A stretch of 64,000 bases of DNA from Bryobacter aggregatus MPL3 (GTDB taxonomy: Bacteria; Acidobacteriota; Terriglobia; Bryobacterales; Bryobacteraceae): contig NZ_JNIF01000003.1 in assembly GCF_000702445.1 (NCBI RefSeq), positions 3,844,001 through 3,908,000 on the forward strand, read 5' to 3'. This document shows positions 24,206 to 32,364 of this stretch, one piece after another; position 1 is the stretch's first letter; the number at the start of each line of letters is the position of its first letter. The notes beneath the pieces were generated by a model that searched no databases, was not told where the DNA came from, and was given only the letters and a program-made list of their open reading frames with translations. The position numbers and the translations under genes are program-made.

Positions 24206-24565
24206 TCAAGGGGTGGGTTCGTTGGCTGGGCGCAGGATGCGGGCGATCGCTTCTGTGAGTCGGTCCCACTTGCTGGTTTCGACGATGAGTTGTTTGCGGC
24301 CCTTGGGGGTGAGGCGATAGAACTTTGCTTTTCGGTTGTTCTCGGAGATTCCCTCCGCTGCCGTGATCCAGCCACGTTTGAGGAGGCGGTGGAGGGCAGG
24401 GTAGAGCGAGCCTTGCTCTACTTGCAGCACTTCTTCGGACTGGAGCTCGATGGCTTTGGCAATAGCGTGGCCGTGGGCTTGTCCGGGAAGCAGAGTGCGG
24501 AGGATCAAGAGGTCGAGAGTGCCCTGCAGGAGCTCAACGCGGTCTGGGATATCCCTGGTAGACAT
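24206..24565 (-). CDS. PadR-family transcriptional regulator
   Basis: This protein has 119 residues from the ATG at 24565 ([15 protein letters not shown]); an in-frame GTG at 24589 is less likely. The PadR winged helix is clear: [41 protein letters not shown] with the recognition helix (about 45-65), and a wing with [16 protein letters not shown]. PadR proteins are small dimeric repressors. It is divergent from the PLP-enzyme operon and its start lies inside an inverted repeat (24561-24601), so self-repression and control of that operon are likely. No ABC permease, the usual acidobacterial PadR partner, is beside it. Confidence 0.9.
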   Translation of the reverse strand: MSTRDIPDRVELLQGTLDLLILRTLLPGQAHGHAIAKAIELQSEEVLQVEQGSLYPALHRLLKRGWITAAEGISENNRKAKFYRLTPKGRKQLIVETSKWDRLTEAIARILRPANEPTP

Positions 24566-24601
24566 TCTAGGCAGAGAATAGAGCTGCACTCGTAGAATGT
24601 C
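24561..24601. promoter_or_regulatory. Inverted repeat between padR and the PLP-enzyme operon (candidate PadR operator)
   Basis: A perfect nine-base inverted repeat, GACATTCTA (24561-24569) and TAGAATGTC (24593-24601), spans the divergent start region. A further AGAAT lies at 24574-24578, so ATTCT/AGAAT arms occur three times. The left arm covers the padR start codon, and the right arm covers the -35 area of the rightward promoter. Binding here would repress both genes. PadR ownership is inferred from position. Confidence 0.55.
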
Positions 24602-24625
24602 AAGGGGAGTGGGCTGGGCTATACT
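24598..24625 (+). promoter_or_regulatory. Promoter of the PLP-enzyme/metal-exporter/SDR operon
   Basis: A strong -10 element TATACT lies at 24620-24625 with a weak -35 (TGTCAA, 24598-24603) at a spacing of 16. The predicted start of transcription is about 24632, only one or two bases before the ATG at 24634, so the mRNA may be leaderless. Confidence 0.5.
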
Positions 24626-24633
24626 CGCTCGTT

Positions 24634-25860
24634 ATGTTGCGCCGAAGTTTTCTGCCCCTTGGGATGAGCCCGCTGTGGAGTGCGTTTGCGCAGTCTGCGG
24701 CAACTGCAACTCGTGATGAGAATTTTTGGGCGATGGTTCGCAAGCAGTTTCCCTTGCGGGAAGGTTTGGTGTATCTGAATGCGGCGAATGTTTGCCCGGC
24801 GTCGATGCCAGTGCTCGAGCGGCATCAGCATTTTCTGCGCGACTTTGAGGCGGACCCGAGTTTTCAGAATCGTGCGAAGTTTGGACCGCTGCGGGAGAGG
24901 GTGCGCGCGACGGCGGCGAAGTTCTTTGGGGTCAGTACGGACGAACTGGCCTTTACGCGCAATACGTCCGAGGCGACGAACACGATCGTGCATGGCTTGC
25001 AGTTGCAGGCAGGCGATGAGGTGGTGTTGATCGAAGACAATCATCCGTCGAATCTGGACTCGTGGCGAAATCAGGCGAAGCGGCTGGGTTTTGTGTTGAA
25101 GATTGTGGAGGCGACGCAGTTGATCGATTCTTCCGATGCATTGGCGGCGAAGGTGGAAGCGGCGTTGCATGCGAAGACGAAGGTGTTGGCGCTGACCCAT
25201 GTGACGAGCAGTACGGGCGTGGTCTATCCGGTGGCGCGGCTTTGCCAAGCGGCGCGCGCCAAAGGCATTTGGTCGCATGTGGATGGAGCGCAGAGCGCGG
25301 GCATGATGCAAGTGGACTTGGGGCGGATGGGATGTGACTCCTATGCGACGAGTTCGCATAAGTGGTTGATGGGACCGCTGGAGGCTGGCTTGCTGTATGT
25401 GAAGAGCAGCCGGTTGCGGCAGGTTTGGCCGTCGATTGTCAGCGTTGGGTATTCGGAAGACGGCAAGGGCGGCGCGCGCTTTCTTGAGGCCTATGGCCAG
25501 CGGGACGATGCGCGGCTGGTGGCCCTGGAGGCGAGCTTTGATTTTTTGAATCTGGTGGGGATGCCCGCTGTAGAAGCGCGGGTGAAGCAGTTGACCAGCC
25601 GGTTGATGGCAAAGCTGAGTGAAAATTCCAGGGTGCAATTGCGGACGAATCGCAGGGATGGCTTGTATTGTGGAGTGGTGAAGGCAGATTTACCGCATGT
25701 TGCCGATTTGCGTGTTCTCGATCAGAAGCTTTACCAGGACCAGGGCATGGCATTCAGCGTGACGCCCAGCGGACCGATTCGTGGCATCCGTGTTTCCCCG
25801 CATGTCTATAACAGCCTGGAGCAGATGGATGCGGTGGCTGAAGCATTGCGTAAGGCATGA
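24634..25860 (+). CDS. Class V aminotransferase-fold PLP enzyme with Tat-like signal
   Basis: This 408-residue protein begins MLRRSFLPLGMSPLWSAFAQ, which resembles a twin-arginine signal (RRSFLPL), so a folded, cofactor-loaded export is possible. The class V fold is seen in GLVYLNAANVCPAS, FTRNTSEATNTIVHGL, THVTSSTGVVYPV, WSHVDGAQSAG with the cofactor Asp, and YATSSHKWLMGP with the PLP-binding Lys (about 243). It resembles isopenicillin N epimerase or cysteine desulfurase relatives; the reaction is unknown. Its end overlaps the exporter gene by four bases (ATGA), so the two are translationally coupled. Confidence 0.88.
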   Translation: MLRRSFLPLGMSPLWSAFAQSAATATRDENFWAMVRKQFPLREGLVYLNAANVCPASMPVLERHQHFLRDFEADPSFQNRAKFGPLRERVRATAAKFFGVSTDELAFTRNTSEATNTIVHGLQLQAGDEVVLIEDNHPSNLDSWRNQAKRLGFVLKIVEATQLIDSSDALAAKVEAALHAKTKVLALTHVTSSTGVVYPVARLCQAARAKGIWSHVDGAQSAGMMQVDLGRMGCDSYATSSHKWLMGPLEAGLLYVKSSRLRQVWPSIVSVGYSEDGKGGARFLEAYGQRDDARLVALEASFDFLNLVGMPAVEARVKQLTSRLMAKLSENSRVQLRTNRRDGLYCGVVKADLPHVADLRVLDQKLYQDQGMAFSVTPSGPIRGIRVSPHVYNSLEQMDAVAEALRKA

Positions 25861-26516
25861 CGACGCTCTCTGAATTGTTGTTGTCGCCAGGAGTGTTTTC
25901 GATTGGTTCGGCCGCGATTCTGGGGGCGGCCCATGCGCTGACGCCAGGACATAGCAAGACCGTGGTGGCTGCTTATCTGGCGGGGATTCGCGGGTCTGCT
26001 GTCGATGCTTTTCGCTTGGGGACGATTGTCACCTTTACCCATACGGCAAGCGTGTTTGTGTTGGGTTTGCTGGCCTATTACCTGATGGAGAGCGTGGACT
26101 TGCAGAAGCTGAGTCCGGTGTTGCAACGGTGCAGTGGCGCGTTGGTGGCGGGGATTGGGCTGTGGTTGCTGTACCAGCGGTTGCGGCCGAAGTCTGAGGT
26201 GCTTGTGTCAAGCGGGGGGACTGCGGGGGGCCATAACCATGCATTATCGCTGCGGAGTTTGGGCGTGTCCGGGGGCATTGTGCCTTGTCCTGAGGCATTG
26301 TCGCTGTTGTTGATTTCGCTGTCGCGGGGACAGAGCCTGTATGGGCTGGTGTTGCTGCTGAGCTTTTCAGTGGGGCTGGCGGTGGTGTTGATTGCGCTGG
26401 GATTGGCGGCGGTCTATGTGTATCCGCATGCGCAGCGTTTTCCTTCTCTGGTTGTTACGATTCCGATCATGAGTGCGCTGGTGCTGATTGTGATGGGTGT
26501 TGCGTTGCTGTGGTGA
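25857..26516 (+). CDS. NicO/RcnA-like nickel-cobalt exporter family membrane protein
   Basis: This is a 219-residue protein with about six membrane helices. The family motif is in GAAHALTPGHSKTVVAAYLA (about 23-42), where the HxxxPGHxK histidines bind metal. GGIVPCPEALSLLLISL (about 139-155) is the second conserved motif. A short cytoplasmic loop has GGHNHALSL. These proteins export Ni2+ or Co2+, or act as general heavy-metal permeases, in the inner membrane. The start overlaps the PLP-enzyme stop (ATGA), and the SDR gene start lies in its last codons. Confidence 0.85.
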   Translation: MTTLSELLLSPGVFSIGSAAILGAAHALTPGHSKTVVAAYLAGIRGSAVDAFRLGTIVTFTHTASVFVLGLLAYYLMESVDLQKLSPVLQRCSGALVAGIGLWLLYQRLRPKSEVLVSSGGTAGGHNHALSLRSLGVSGGIVPCPEALSLLLISLSRGQSLYGLVLLLSFSVGLAVVLIALGLAAVYVYPHAQRFPSLVVTIPIMSALVLIVMGVALLW

Positions 26517-27346
26517 CCCGCGAGGCAGTGGTGATCACCGGGGTGTCGAGCGGGATTGGCTTGGCCGCGAGCCGGGCGGCCATTGCGGTTGGATTCCATG
26601 TGTTCGGGTCGGTTCGGCGTCTTGAGGATGCGCCGGAATTGGGAGAACATTTTACGCCACTTTTGTTTGATGTCAGGGATCGGGATGCGATTGGGGTGGC
26701 GGTTGAGCAGGTGGCTATTTCGATCGGAAATGCCACGCTAGCGGGACTGATCCACAATGCGGGGATTGCGGTGGCAGGGCCGCTCTTGCATGTGCGGCCG
26801 GAAGAAATCGAAAAACAATTTGCAGTGAATGTGTTTGGGGTGCTGGCAGTAACGCAGGCGTTTGCGCCGTTGCTGGGGACGGACCGGACGCGGGTTGGCA
26901 AGCCGGGAAAGATTGTGAATGTGAGTTCGGTATCGGGGAAGCTGTCGTTTCCGTTTGTCGGACCTTATGTAGCGTCAAAACATGCGCTGGAGGGCTTGTC
27001 GAACACGTTGCGGCGGGAGTTGATGCTGTATGGAATCGACGTGGTGCTGGTGGGGCCGGGTGCGATTCGGACGCCGATCTGGGAGAAGTCGAATTTCGAG
27101 GAGTTTCGGGAGACCGACTATGCGGCAAGTTTGCGACTCGCGGAGAAGATGATGCGAGAGGCTGCGCTGCAGGGGATGGAGGCGGAGGCCTGCGGAGAAT
27201 TGCTTGTGAGCATTCTCCGCAGGCGCCGTCCCAAAACGCGTTACGCGTTGGTGCGCCATTCTCTATTGCATTGGTATTTGCCGCGCATTCTGCCGGAGCG
27301 TTGGGTAGATGCCATTCTGGCGCGGCAATTTCGACTAATGCGTTAG
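26513..27346 (+). CDS. Short-chain dehydrogenase/reductase
   Basis: This protein has about 277 residues from the GTG at 26513 (a GTG at 26510 is also in frame), overlapping the exporter stop. The cofactor motif is VVITGVSSGIGLAAS (TGxxxGxG). HNAGIA, VNVSSVSGKLSFPF and the active-site YVASKHALEG (YxxxK) follow. The C-terminal 90 residues include EKMMREAALQGMEAE, which resembles lipid/steroid-type SDRs. The substrate is unknown. It is the third gene of an overlapping operon and its last four bases overlap the convergent outer-membrane protein gene. Confidence 0.88.
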   Translation: MTREAVVITGVSSGIGLAASRAAIAVGFHVFGSVRRLEDAPELGEHFTPLLFDVRDRDAIGVAVEQVAISIGNATLAGLIHNAGIAVAGPLLHVRPEEIEKQFAVNVFGVLAVTQAFAPLLGTDRTRVGKPGKIVNVSSVSGKLSFPFVGPYVASKHALEGLSNTLRRELMLYGIDVVLVGPGAIRTPIWEKSNFEEFRETDYAASLRLAEKMMREAALQGMEAEACGELLVSILRRRRPKTRYALVRHSLLHWYLPRILPERWVDAILARQFRLMR

Positions 27347-27960
27347 AAGCGCCAGAAGAGACCCAAAGAAGGCTGAGCCATGTGGCCGAGCTTCTGGGTG
27401 CTGCGGTGGATGACCGCGTTGGCGGGGTCGTTATAGACGAAGCCCTTGTACTGTGCACGCAGACCGATGCGGCTCGAGAGATACGCATCGATGCCACCGC
27501 CGTAAACACCAGTGAGCTTCGCCGTGGTGCCTACGCTGCCGACCGTGCTGTGCAGGCCGTTCGGAGTGAAGAGGAGCGCGCCGCCGCCAGCCAACAAGAA
27601 GGGCTGGATACGGGACTCGCTCGAGCGCAGCTTAAAGACATAGGAGGTGGTTGCCTCGTTGGTCCAGGTCTTGTGGGTAACTCCCACTGCTGGAGTGCTG
27701 CCTACGCTCGGGCTGAAGTAGGTGTGAGCTGGATTGGAATAGCTCCAGCTGATATCCAAGCCGTGACGCTTGGAGAAGTAGGTGCGGAAATTCGCTCCGA
27801 CGCCGAGGCTGTTCTTGACAGAGTGATCGGTATCGAATCCGTTTACCGTACGCAGAAAGTTGCCGGTGACCGAAGCTCCGATTTCAAATTTCTTTTCCTG
27901 GGCGAAAAGTGTTGCCCCAAATGCAAGCGTAAAAAGCACGCCGCGAAAAACTTTAGACAT
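27343..27960 (-). CDS. Small outer-membrane beta-barrel protein
   Basis: This is a 205-residue protein with a signal peptide (MSKVFRGVLFTLAFGATLFAQ). The rest is alternating hydrophobic/polar strands with frequent aromatic residues (FEIGASVTGNFLRTV, GLDISWSYSNPAHTYF, SRIGLRAQYKGFVY). It ends in LGLFWRF, with the terminal Phe recognised by the BAM complex. This predicts an eight-stranded barrel of the OmpA/Opa-like type. No function can be assigned. It is a single gene, divergent from uxaC. Confidence 0.8.
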   Translation of the reverse strand: MSKVFRGVLFTLAFGATLFAQEKKFEIGASVTGNFLRTVNGFDTDHSVKNSLGVGANFRTYFSKRHGLDISWSYSNPAHTYFSPSVGSTPAVGVTHKTWTNEATTSYVFKLRSSESRIQPFLLAGGGALLFTPNGLHSTVGSVGTTAKLTGVYGGGIDAYLSSRIGLRAQYKGFVYNDPANAVIHRSTQKLGHMAQPSLGLFWRF

Positions 27961-28057
27961 TGTTTGTTACCTCAGACGGATGATGAAAAAGCCCCGGCTG
28001 AATCGAATGGCCCCATATGAACAGATAGACGTCCTTGGGTAGGATAGAGGTTTCAAC

Positions 28058-29461
28058 ATGGCATTCATTCACGACAACTTCCTGCTTGAGACCACAGAAG
28101 CGCAGAGCCTTTATCACAAGTACGCGGCGGATGAGCCGATCCTGGACTATCATTCGCATCTTCCGCCGAAAGACATTGCAGAAAACCGGCGTTTTGCGAA
28201 TTTGTTCGAGATTTGGCTAGAAGGGGATCACTACAAGTGGCGTGCGATGCGTGCCAATGGGGTGTCCGAGCCATACTGCACAGGAGATGCGACGCCTTAT
28301 GAAAAGTTTTTGGCGTTCGCTAAGACTGTGCCGTATACCTTGCGCAATCCTTTGTACCACTGGACGCATCTCGAGTTGAAGCGATACTTCGGCATCGATG
28401 AGCTGTTGAACGAATCGAATGCCGAGGCCATTTGGAACAAGACGACTGCGATGCTGGCCACGGATGAGCTGCGGGTGTGGGGAATCTTTGAGAAGTTTCA
28501 GGTGAAAGCGGTGTGTACGACCGATGATCCTGCCGATGATCTGAGCTGGCATGCGGCGATCGCGAAGAGTGGTTGTCCGGCGAAGGTGTATCCGACCTTT
28601 CGTCCCGATAATCCGCTGAATATTCATCGGCCGGAAGTGTTCTTGCCTTGGCTGGATAAGTTGTACGAGGTATCTGGGCAGAGTATCGATTCGTTTGCTG
28701 ATTTCCTGAAGGCTTTGCGCCAGCGTCATGATGCGTTCCATGCGGCTGGGTGCCGGCTTTCCGATCATGGGTTGAATCGTTGCCTGGCGGATTTCTGTGA
28801 GGAAGAGGAGGCGGCCGAGATCTTTGCAAAGGCGCGCGAGGGCGGGGAAGTGACGCCGGAAGAATTGCAGCGCTATTCGAGCTTCATGATGCTGTTCTTT
28901 GGGCGTCTGGATGCCGAGAAGGGCTGGACGAAGCAACTGCATCTGGGTGCGCGGCGCAGTGTGAATTCGAGTGCGTTTGAGCGGTTGGGGGCGGATAAGG
29001 GATTTGATTCGATCGGGGACTTACAGCAGGGCGATGCGCTTGCCGCTTATCTCGATGCGATGAGTCGTGCGGATGCACTGCCGAAGATGGTGCTGTACAA
29101 CCTGAACCCGAGCGACAACTATTTGTTTGCGACGATGGCGGGGAACTTTCAGGACGGAGAGACGGCGGGCAAGATCCAGTTTGGGTCTGGCTGGTGGTTC
29201 CTCGATCAGAAGGAAGCGATGGAGTGGCAGATGAATGCGTTGTCGAATTGCGGGCTGTTCTCACGATTCATTGGCATGCTGACGGATTCGCGTTCGTTCA
29301 TGAGCTTCCCGAGACATGAGTATTTCCGCCGGGTGCTTTGCAATCTGGTGGGAGGAGATGTCGCGAAGGGTTTGCTGCCGAATGATGAGGAACTGGTGGG
29401 TGGGATGGTGCGCCGGATCTGCTTTGCGAATGCACGTGATTTTCTGAAGCTGGAACTTTAG
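28058..29461 (+). CDS. uxaC: Glucuronate/galacturonate isomerase
   Basis: This is a 467-residue protein typical of UxaC: MAFIHDNFLLETTEAQSLYH, PILDYHSHLPPKDIAEN with the metal-binding HxH, YHWTHLELKRYFGI, CTTDDPADDLSWHA, GWTKQLHLGARRSVNS and SRFIGMLTDSRSFMSFPRHEYFRR in its C-terminal part (shortened). It is an amidohydrolase-fold enzyme that isomerises D-glucuronate to D-fructuronate or D-galacturonate to D-tagaturonate, the first cytoplasmic step of pectin sugar use. No uxaA, uxaB or kdg gene lies here, so the rest of the pathway is elsewhere. Its end overlaps a small leftward gene by four bases. Confidence 0.95.
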   Translation: MAFIHDNFLLETTEAQSLYHKYAADEPILDYHSHLPPKDIAENRRFANLFEIWLEGDHYKWRAMRANGVSEPYCTGDATPYEKFLAFAKTVPYTLRNPLYHWTHLELKRYFGIDELLNESNAEAIWNKTTAMLATDELRVWGIFEKFQVKAVCTTDDPADDLSWHAAIAKSGCPAKVYPTFRPDNPLNIHRPEVFLPWLDKLYEVSGQSIDSFADFLKALRQRHDAFHAAGCRLSDHGLNRCLADFCEEEEAAEIFAKAREGGEVTPEELQRYSSFMMLFFGRLDAEKGWTKQLHLGARRSVNSSAFERLGADKGFDSIGDLQQGDALAAYLDAMSRADALPKMVLYNLNPSDNYLFATMAGNFQDGETAGKIQFGSGWWFLDQKEAMEWQMNALSNCGLFSRFIGMLTDSRSFMSFPRHEYFRRVLCNLVGGDVAKGLLPNDEELVGGMVRRICFANARDFLKLEL

Positions 29462-29775
29462 CGAGAGATCCGGCCGCGCATCTTGCGGGCGAGCTTTTCA
29501 ATCTCCTCCAGGCGCTTGATCATGCCGAGGCTGAGGACGTGCTGCTGGTTCTTCTTGAGTTCTTCTTCAACTTCCTGGCCGAGTTCGATCAGGCGCGCGG
29601 CATCGGCGAGCGCCTTTTTATATTCGGCCTTGAGGATTGCATCGCTTTGCAGCGTGCCATCGGGGAGCCGCTTCGGCTCCTCTTTTTCTTTCTGATTCTC
29701 AGGGAACAACTGGGTCGCTGTGGCGAGGCCTGTTGTGCACCATGCGAGAAAAGACTTCCGCCCTAGTCCCATCAT
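29458..29775 (-). CDS. Small exported coiled-coil protein, function unknown
   Basis: This is a 105-residue protein. The N-terminus GRKSFLAWCTTGLATATQLF could be a Tat-like or weak signal, possibly a lipoprotein because of the Cys at position 13. The rest is charged and helical (EYKKALADAARLIELGQEVE, then EELKKNQQHVLSLGMIKRLE and EIEKLARKMRG), consistent with a coiled coil. I do not recognise the family, but similar small proteins are common in Acidobacteria. It lies between convergent uxaC and a divergent DUF488 gene 22 bases away. Confidence 0.6.
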   Translation of the reverse strand: MMGLGRKSFLAWCTTGLATATQLFPENQKEKEEPKRLPDGTLQSDAILKAEYKKALADAARLIELGQEVEEELKKNQQHVLSLGMIKRLEEIEKLARKMRGRISR

Positions 29776-29797
29776 TCGCTACTCTTTCTCTTAAGGG

Positions 29798-30271
29798 ATG
29801 CAACCGCTCTTCACTATTGGTCACTCGAATCATTCGATTGAGCGCTTTCTTGATTTGCTCCTTGCTCACAACATCTCACAACTGGTGGACGTGCGGACAC
29901 TGCCATCGTCGCGATTTTCGCCACAGTTCAATCGCGAGGCTTTGCGGGAGGCACTGGCGGCGAAGGGGATTGAGTATGTGTACGCAGGCCAGCATCTGGG
30001 GGGAAAGCGTCGCGAGAATTATTCCGACTTGCGGGATACGCAGGGCTTCAAGCAGGCGGTGCGTGAGTTGATCGTGGACTCTCAGGAGCGGCCGACAGTG
30101 ATCATGTGTGCGGAAGAGGATCCCTATCAGTGCCATCGGCGCTTTTTGATTTCGCGAGCCTTGATGGAAGACTTTGCGTTTGTTGCGATCCAGCACATTC
30201 GCAAGGACGCGTCTTTGCTGGCAGAGCCGGGATTTCCGGAGTCCGCGGTGCAGATGACGCTGGGGATCTAG
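29798..30271 (+). CDS. DUF488-family protein
   Basis: This is a 157-residue protein matching DUF488: LFTIGHSNHSIERFLDLL, LVDVRTLPSSRFSPQFNR, YVYAGQHLGGKRRENYSDLR and VIMCAEEDPYQCHRRFLISR. The conserved Cys (MCAEED), Cys (QCHR) and Arg residues suggest an active or metal site. The fold is related to DNA/RNA-modifying or nucleotide-binding proteins, but no activity is established. There is no signal peptide. It is convergent with the S9 peptidase gene, with two bases between the stop codons. Confidence 0.9.
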   Translation: MQPLFTIGHSNHSIERFLDLLLAHNISQLVDVRTLPSSRFSPQFNREALREALAAKGIEYVYAGQHLGGKRRENYSDLRDTQGFKQAVRELIVDSQERPTVIMCAEEDPYQCHRRFLISRALMEDFAFVAIQHIRKDASLLAEPGFPESAVQMTLGI

Positions 30272-30273
30272 AG

Positions 30274-32361
30274 CTACTTTAACTTGCGGTCGAAGAAGCC
30301 AGCCGTCGCTTCGTTGACCAGCATTTGATTCGCGAAGCGCATCCAGTGGTGGGTGTCATCCGGCACTACGATGACCTCGTGCTCGACTTCGGTTTGCGCC
30401 AGACGGCGAACCAGATCGGCCGTTTGGCTGAAGCGGACGTTGCGGTCGTCGTCGGCGTGGATGAGCAGGACCGGCGAAGTCCAGGTAGCGAGGGACGACA
30501 CCGGGGAGGAGGCCCAGGCAATTTCGGCCGCGCGGTCGCGATCGGTTTTCTCGAAGCGCCAGGCATTTTGCCCGAAGCGGGAGCCTCCGTCGGAGGTGAA
30601 GTCGTGGACGCCGTGGATGTCGACACCGGCGGCAAAGATGCCGGAATCGCGAGCGAGCGCGAGAGCAGTCAGATAACCGCCATAGGAACCCCCGTAGATG
30701 CCGATTTTCTTTTCGTCGACATTGGGGAGGCTGCGGAGGTAGTTGCCCGCGGCCTGGACGTCGCGGTATTCCGCCGCGCCCTGAATGCCGGCCTGGGGAG
30801 GCCGATGGAACTCAAAGCCATAGCCAATGCCGAGACGGTAGTTGATTGCGATGACGATGTAGCCGCGCGAGGCGAGATATTGGTTCAGCGCGTAAGCGTT
30901 GGCGTAATAGTCCGAATAGTTCCAGCCGAGTAACATCTGGCGGGGTGGGCCTCCGTGGACGTAAACAATCGCGGGGCGTTTGCCGGGGCCGCCCGCATCG
31001 AAGAGCTGGGCGTGGATTTCGAGGCCGTCGCTGGACTTGTAGGTGACTGCCTTGGGGGTGATGAGTTTCGCCGTGGGGAAATCTTTGGGGATGCGATCGG
31101 TGGCGAGGCGCTGGATGTTGGCGCCGCTGATGATGGTGGGGAGTGGGGGATCTTTGGCGCCTGCGCTGATGCAAGCGATCTGCTTGCCGTCCGAGGTAGG
31201 GACGGGTGTCCATTCGAGACCTGCGCCGGGAGTGAGGACTTCGGGCGTGGCCTTGTCGACAGGGACGCGAACGATGTGGCGACGATCGATGTCGTCCTTG
31301 GTGTCGCCCGCGTTGGCGGTGAAGAGCAGCGTTTTGCGATCGGGACTGAGGGTGATGTATTCGGCCATGTAGTTGCCGGGAGTGAGCAACAGGGCCTGGC
31401 CGCCGTTCTCTGGAATCGAATAGAGGTGTGGCCAACCGTCCATGTAGGAGAGGAAGGCGATGCGGCCGAGCGCGGCCCAGTGGAGGTTGACGCCACCCTG
31501 GGTGGTGGGCGGCGAACCGCGCAGGGTGAGCGGGCTTTGCCAGAGCTCTTGGGCTTTGCCTGTGGCGATGTCGGCCGCGTAGAGCCACCATTCCTGGGGC
31601 TGTGCCTCAAGGGTGGAGATGGGCGGCCCACCGGCAGCGGGACGACGCATGAAGGCGATGCGTTTGGAATCGGGAGACCAGCGCGGGGAGGAGTCGCGAG
31701 CGGCGGTGGGTGCGAGCCACTGGATGGGCATATCGCTACTGGTGAAGACGCCGATGAAGGAGTGGTCTCCACGCGCCGATTGGAAGGCAATGCGAGCGCC
31801 GTCGGGGGACCATTGCGGATCGGTATTGTCTCCACGCGCGGTGAAGAGACGCTTGGCGGGCGAGGAGGCGTCAATAGGGACGATCCAGATTTGCCGTTCG
31901 CGTTCGAAGGCGACCTGATCGCCTTTGGGGGAGATAACGGGATTTTCGCCTTCGCCGAGGCTCTTGGCTTCGCCACCTGCAAAGGGGATGGACCAGATCT
32001 GGACGCGCAGCGGTGTGGGGTCGCCGATGGGGTTGACGGGAAGTGCCGCGTCGAAGTTCGAGCCGTGATCGCCACCGCGCACATAGACGACGTGGCTGCC
32101 GTTGGGTGACAGAGAGACCTGGGTGAGTTCCTGGCCGTCGTCACGGGTGTACTGGGTGAGCTGGCGGGCGCGCCAGTCTGGACCTTCGGCGACGTAGAGG
32201 TTGCGGATGCCTCGTTCGTTGAAGGCCCAAGCGATGCGGCTGCCTGTTGGGGCCGCCGCCAGCTCGTTGGGGAAGGGATAAGACTTGATCTGCGCGAGAG
32301 TGTAGTCTGCAGCGGAAGCCAGAGTGGCAGCGAGGACAACGGCGCTAAGGAGATGGGCCAT
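30274..32361 (-). CDS. Secreted S9-family prolyl oligopeptidase-type peptidase
   Basis: This is a 695-residue protein. A signal peptide (about 1-18) is followed by a TolB/WD40-like beta-propeller (about 20-410) with repeated WSPDGARIAFQS-type units. The alpha/beta-hydrolase domain (about 440-695) carries the catalytic triad: Ser in IYGGSYGGYLTAL (about 558), Asp in LIHADDDRNVRFSQ and His in VPDDTHHWMRFAN. The closest match is the acylaminoacyl/dipeptidyl peptidase group, which cleaves short peptides. It lies three bases after the sugar-acid dehydratase gene, so the two are probably co-transcribed. Confidence 0.93.
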   Translation of the reverse strand: MAHLLSAVVLAATLASAADYTLAQIKSYPFPNELAAAPTGSRIAWAFNERGIRNLYVAEGPDWRARQLTQYTRDDGQELTQVSLSPNGSHVVYVRGGDHGSNFDAALPVNPIGDPTPLRVQIWSIPFAGGEAKSLGEGENPVISPKGDQVAFERERQIWIVPIDASSPAKRLFTARGDNTDPQWSPDGARIAFQSARGDHSFIGVFTSSDMPIQWLAPTAARDSSPRWSPDSKRIAFMRRPAAGGPPISTLEAQPQEWWLYAADIATGKAQELWQSPLTLRGSPPTTQGGVNLHWAALGRIAFLSYMDGWPHLYSIPENGGQALLLTPGNYMAEYITLSPDRKTLLFTANAGDTKDDIDRRHIVRVPVDKATPEVLTPGAGLEWTPVPTSDGKQIACISAGAKDPPLPTIISGANIQRLATDRIPKDFPTAKLITPKAVTYKSSDGLEIHAQLFDAGGPGKRPAIVYVHGGPPRQMLLGWNYSDYYANAYALNQYLASRGYIVIAINYRLGIGYGFEFHRPPQAGIQGAAEYRDVQAAGNYLRSLPNVDEKKIGIYGGSYGGYLTALALARDSGIFAAGVDIHGVHDFTSDGGSRFGQNAWRFEKTDRDRAAEIAWASSPVSSLATWTSPVLLIHADDDRNVRFSQTADLVRRLAQTEVEHEVIVVPDDTHHWMRFANQMLVNEATAGFFDRKLK

Positions 32362-32364
32362 TGC

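Noticed and set aside
30955-32109. A 384-codon rightward open frame antisense to the S9 peptidase
   Set aside because: The S9 gene has a full catalytic triad and propeller repeats on the other strand, so this frame is a shadow.
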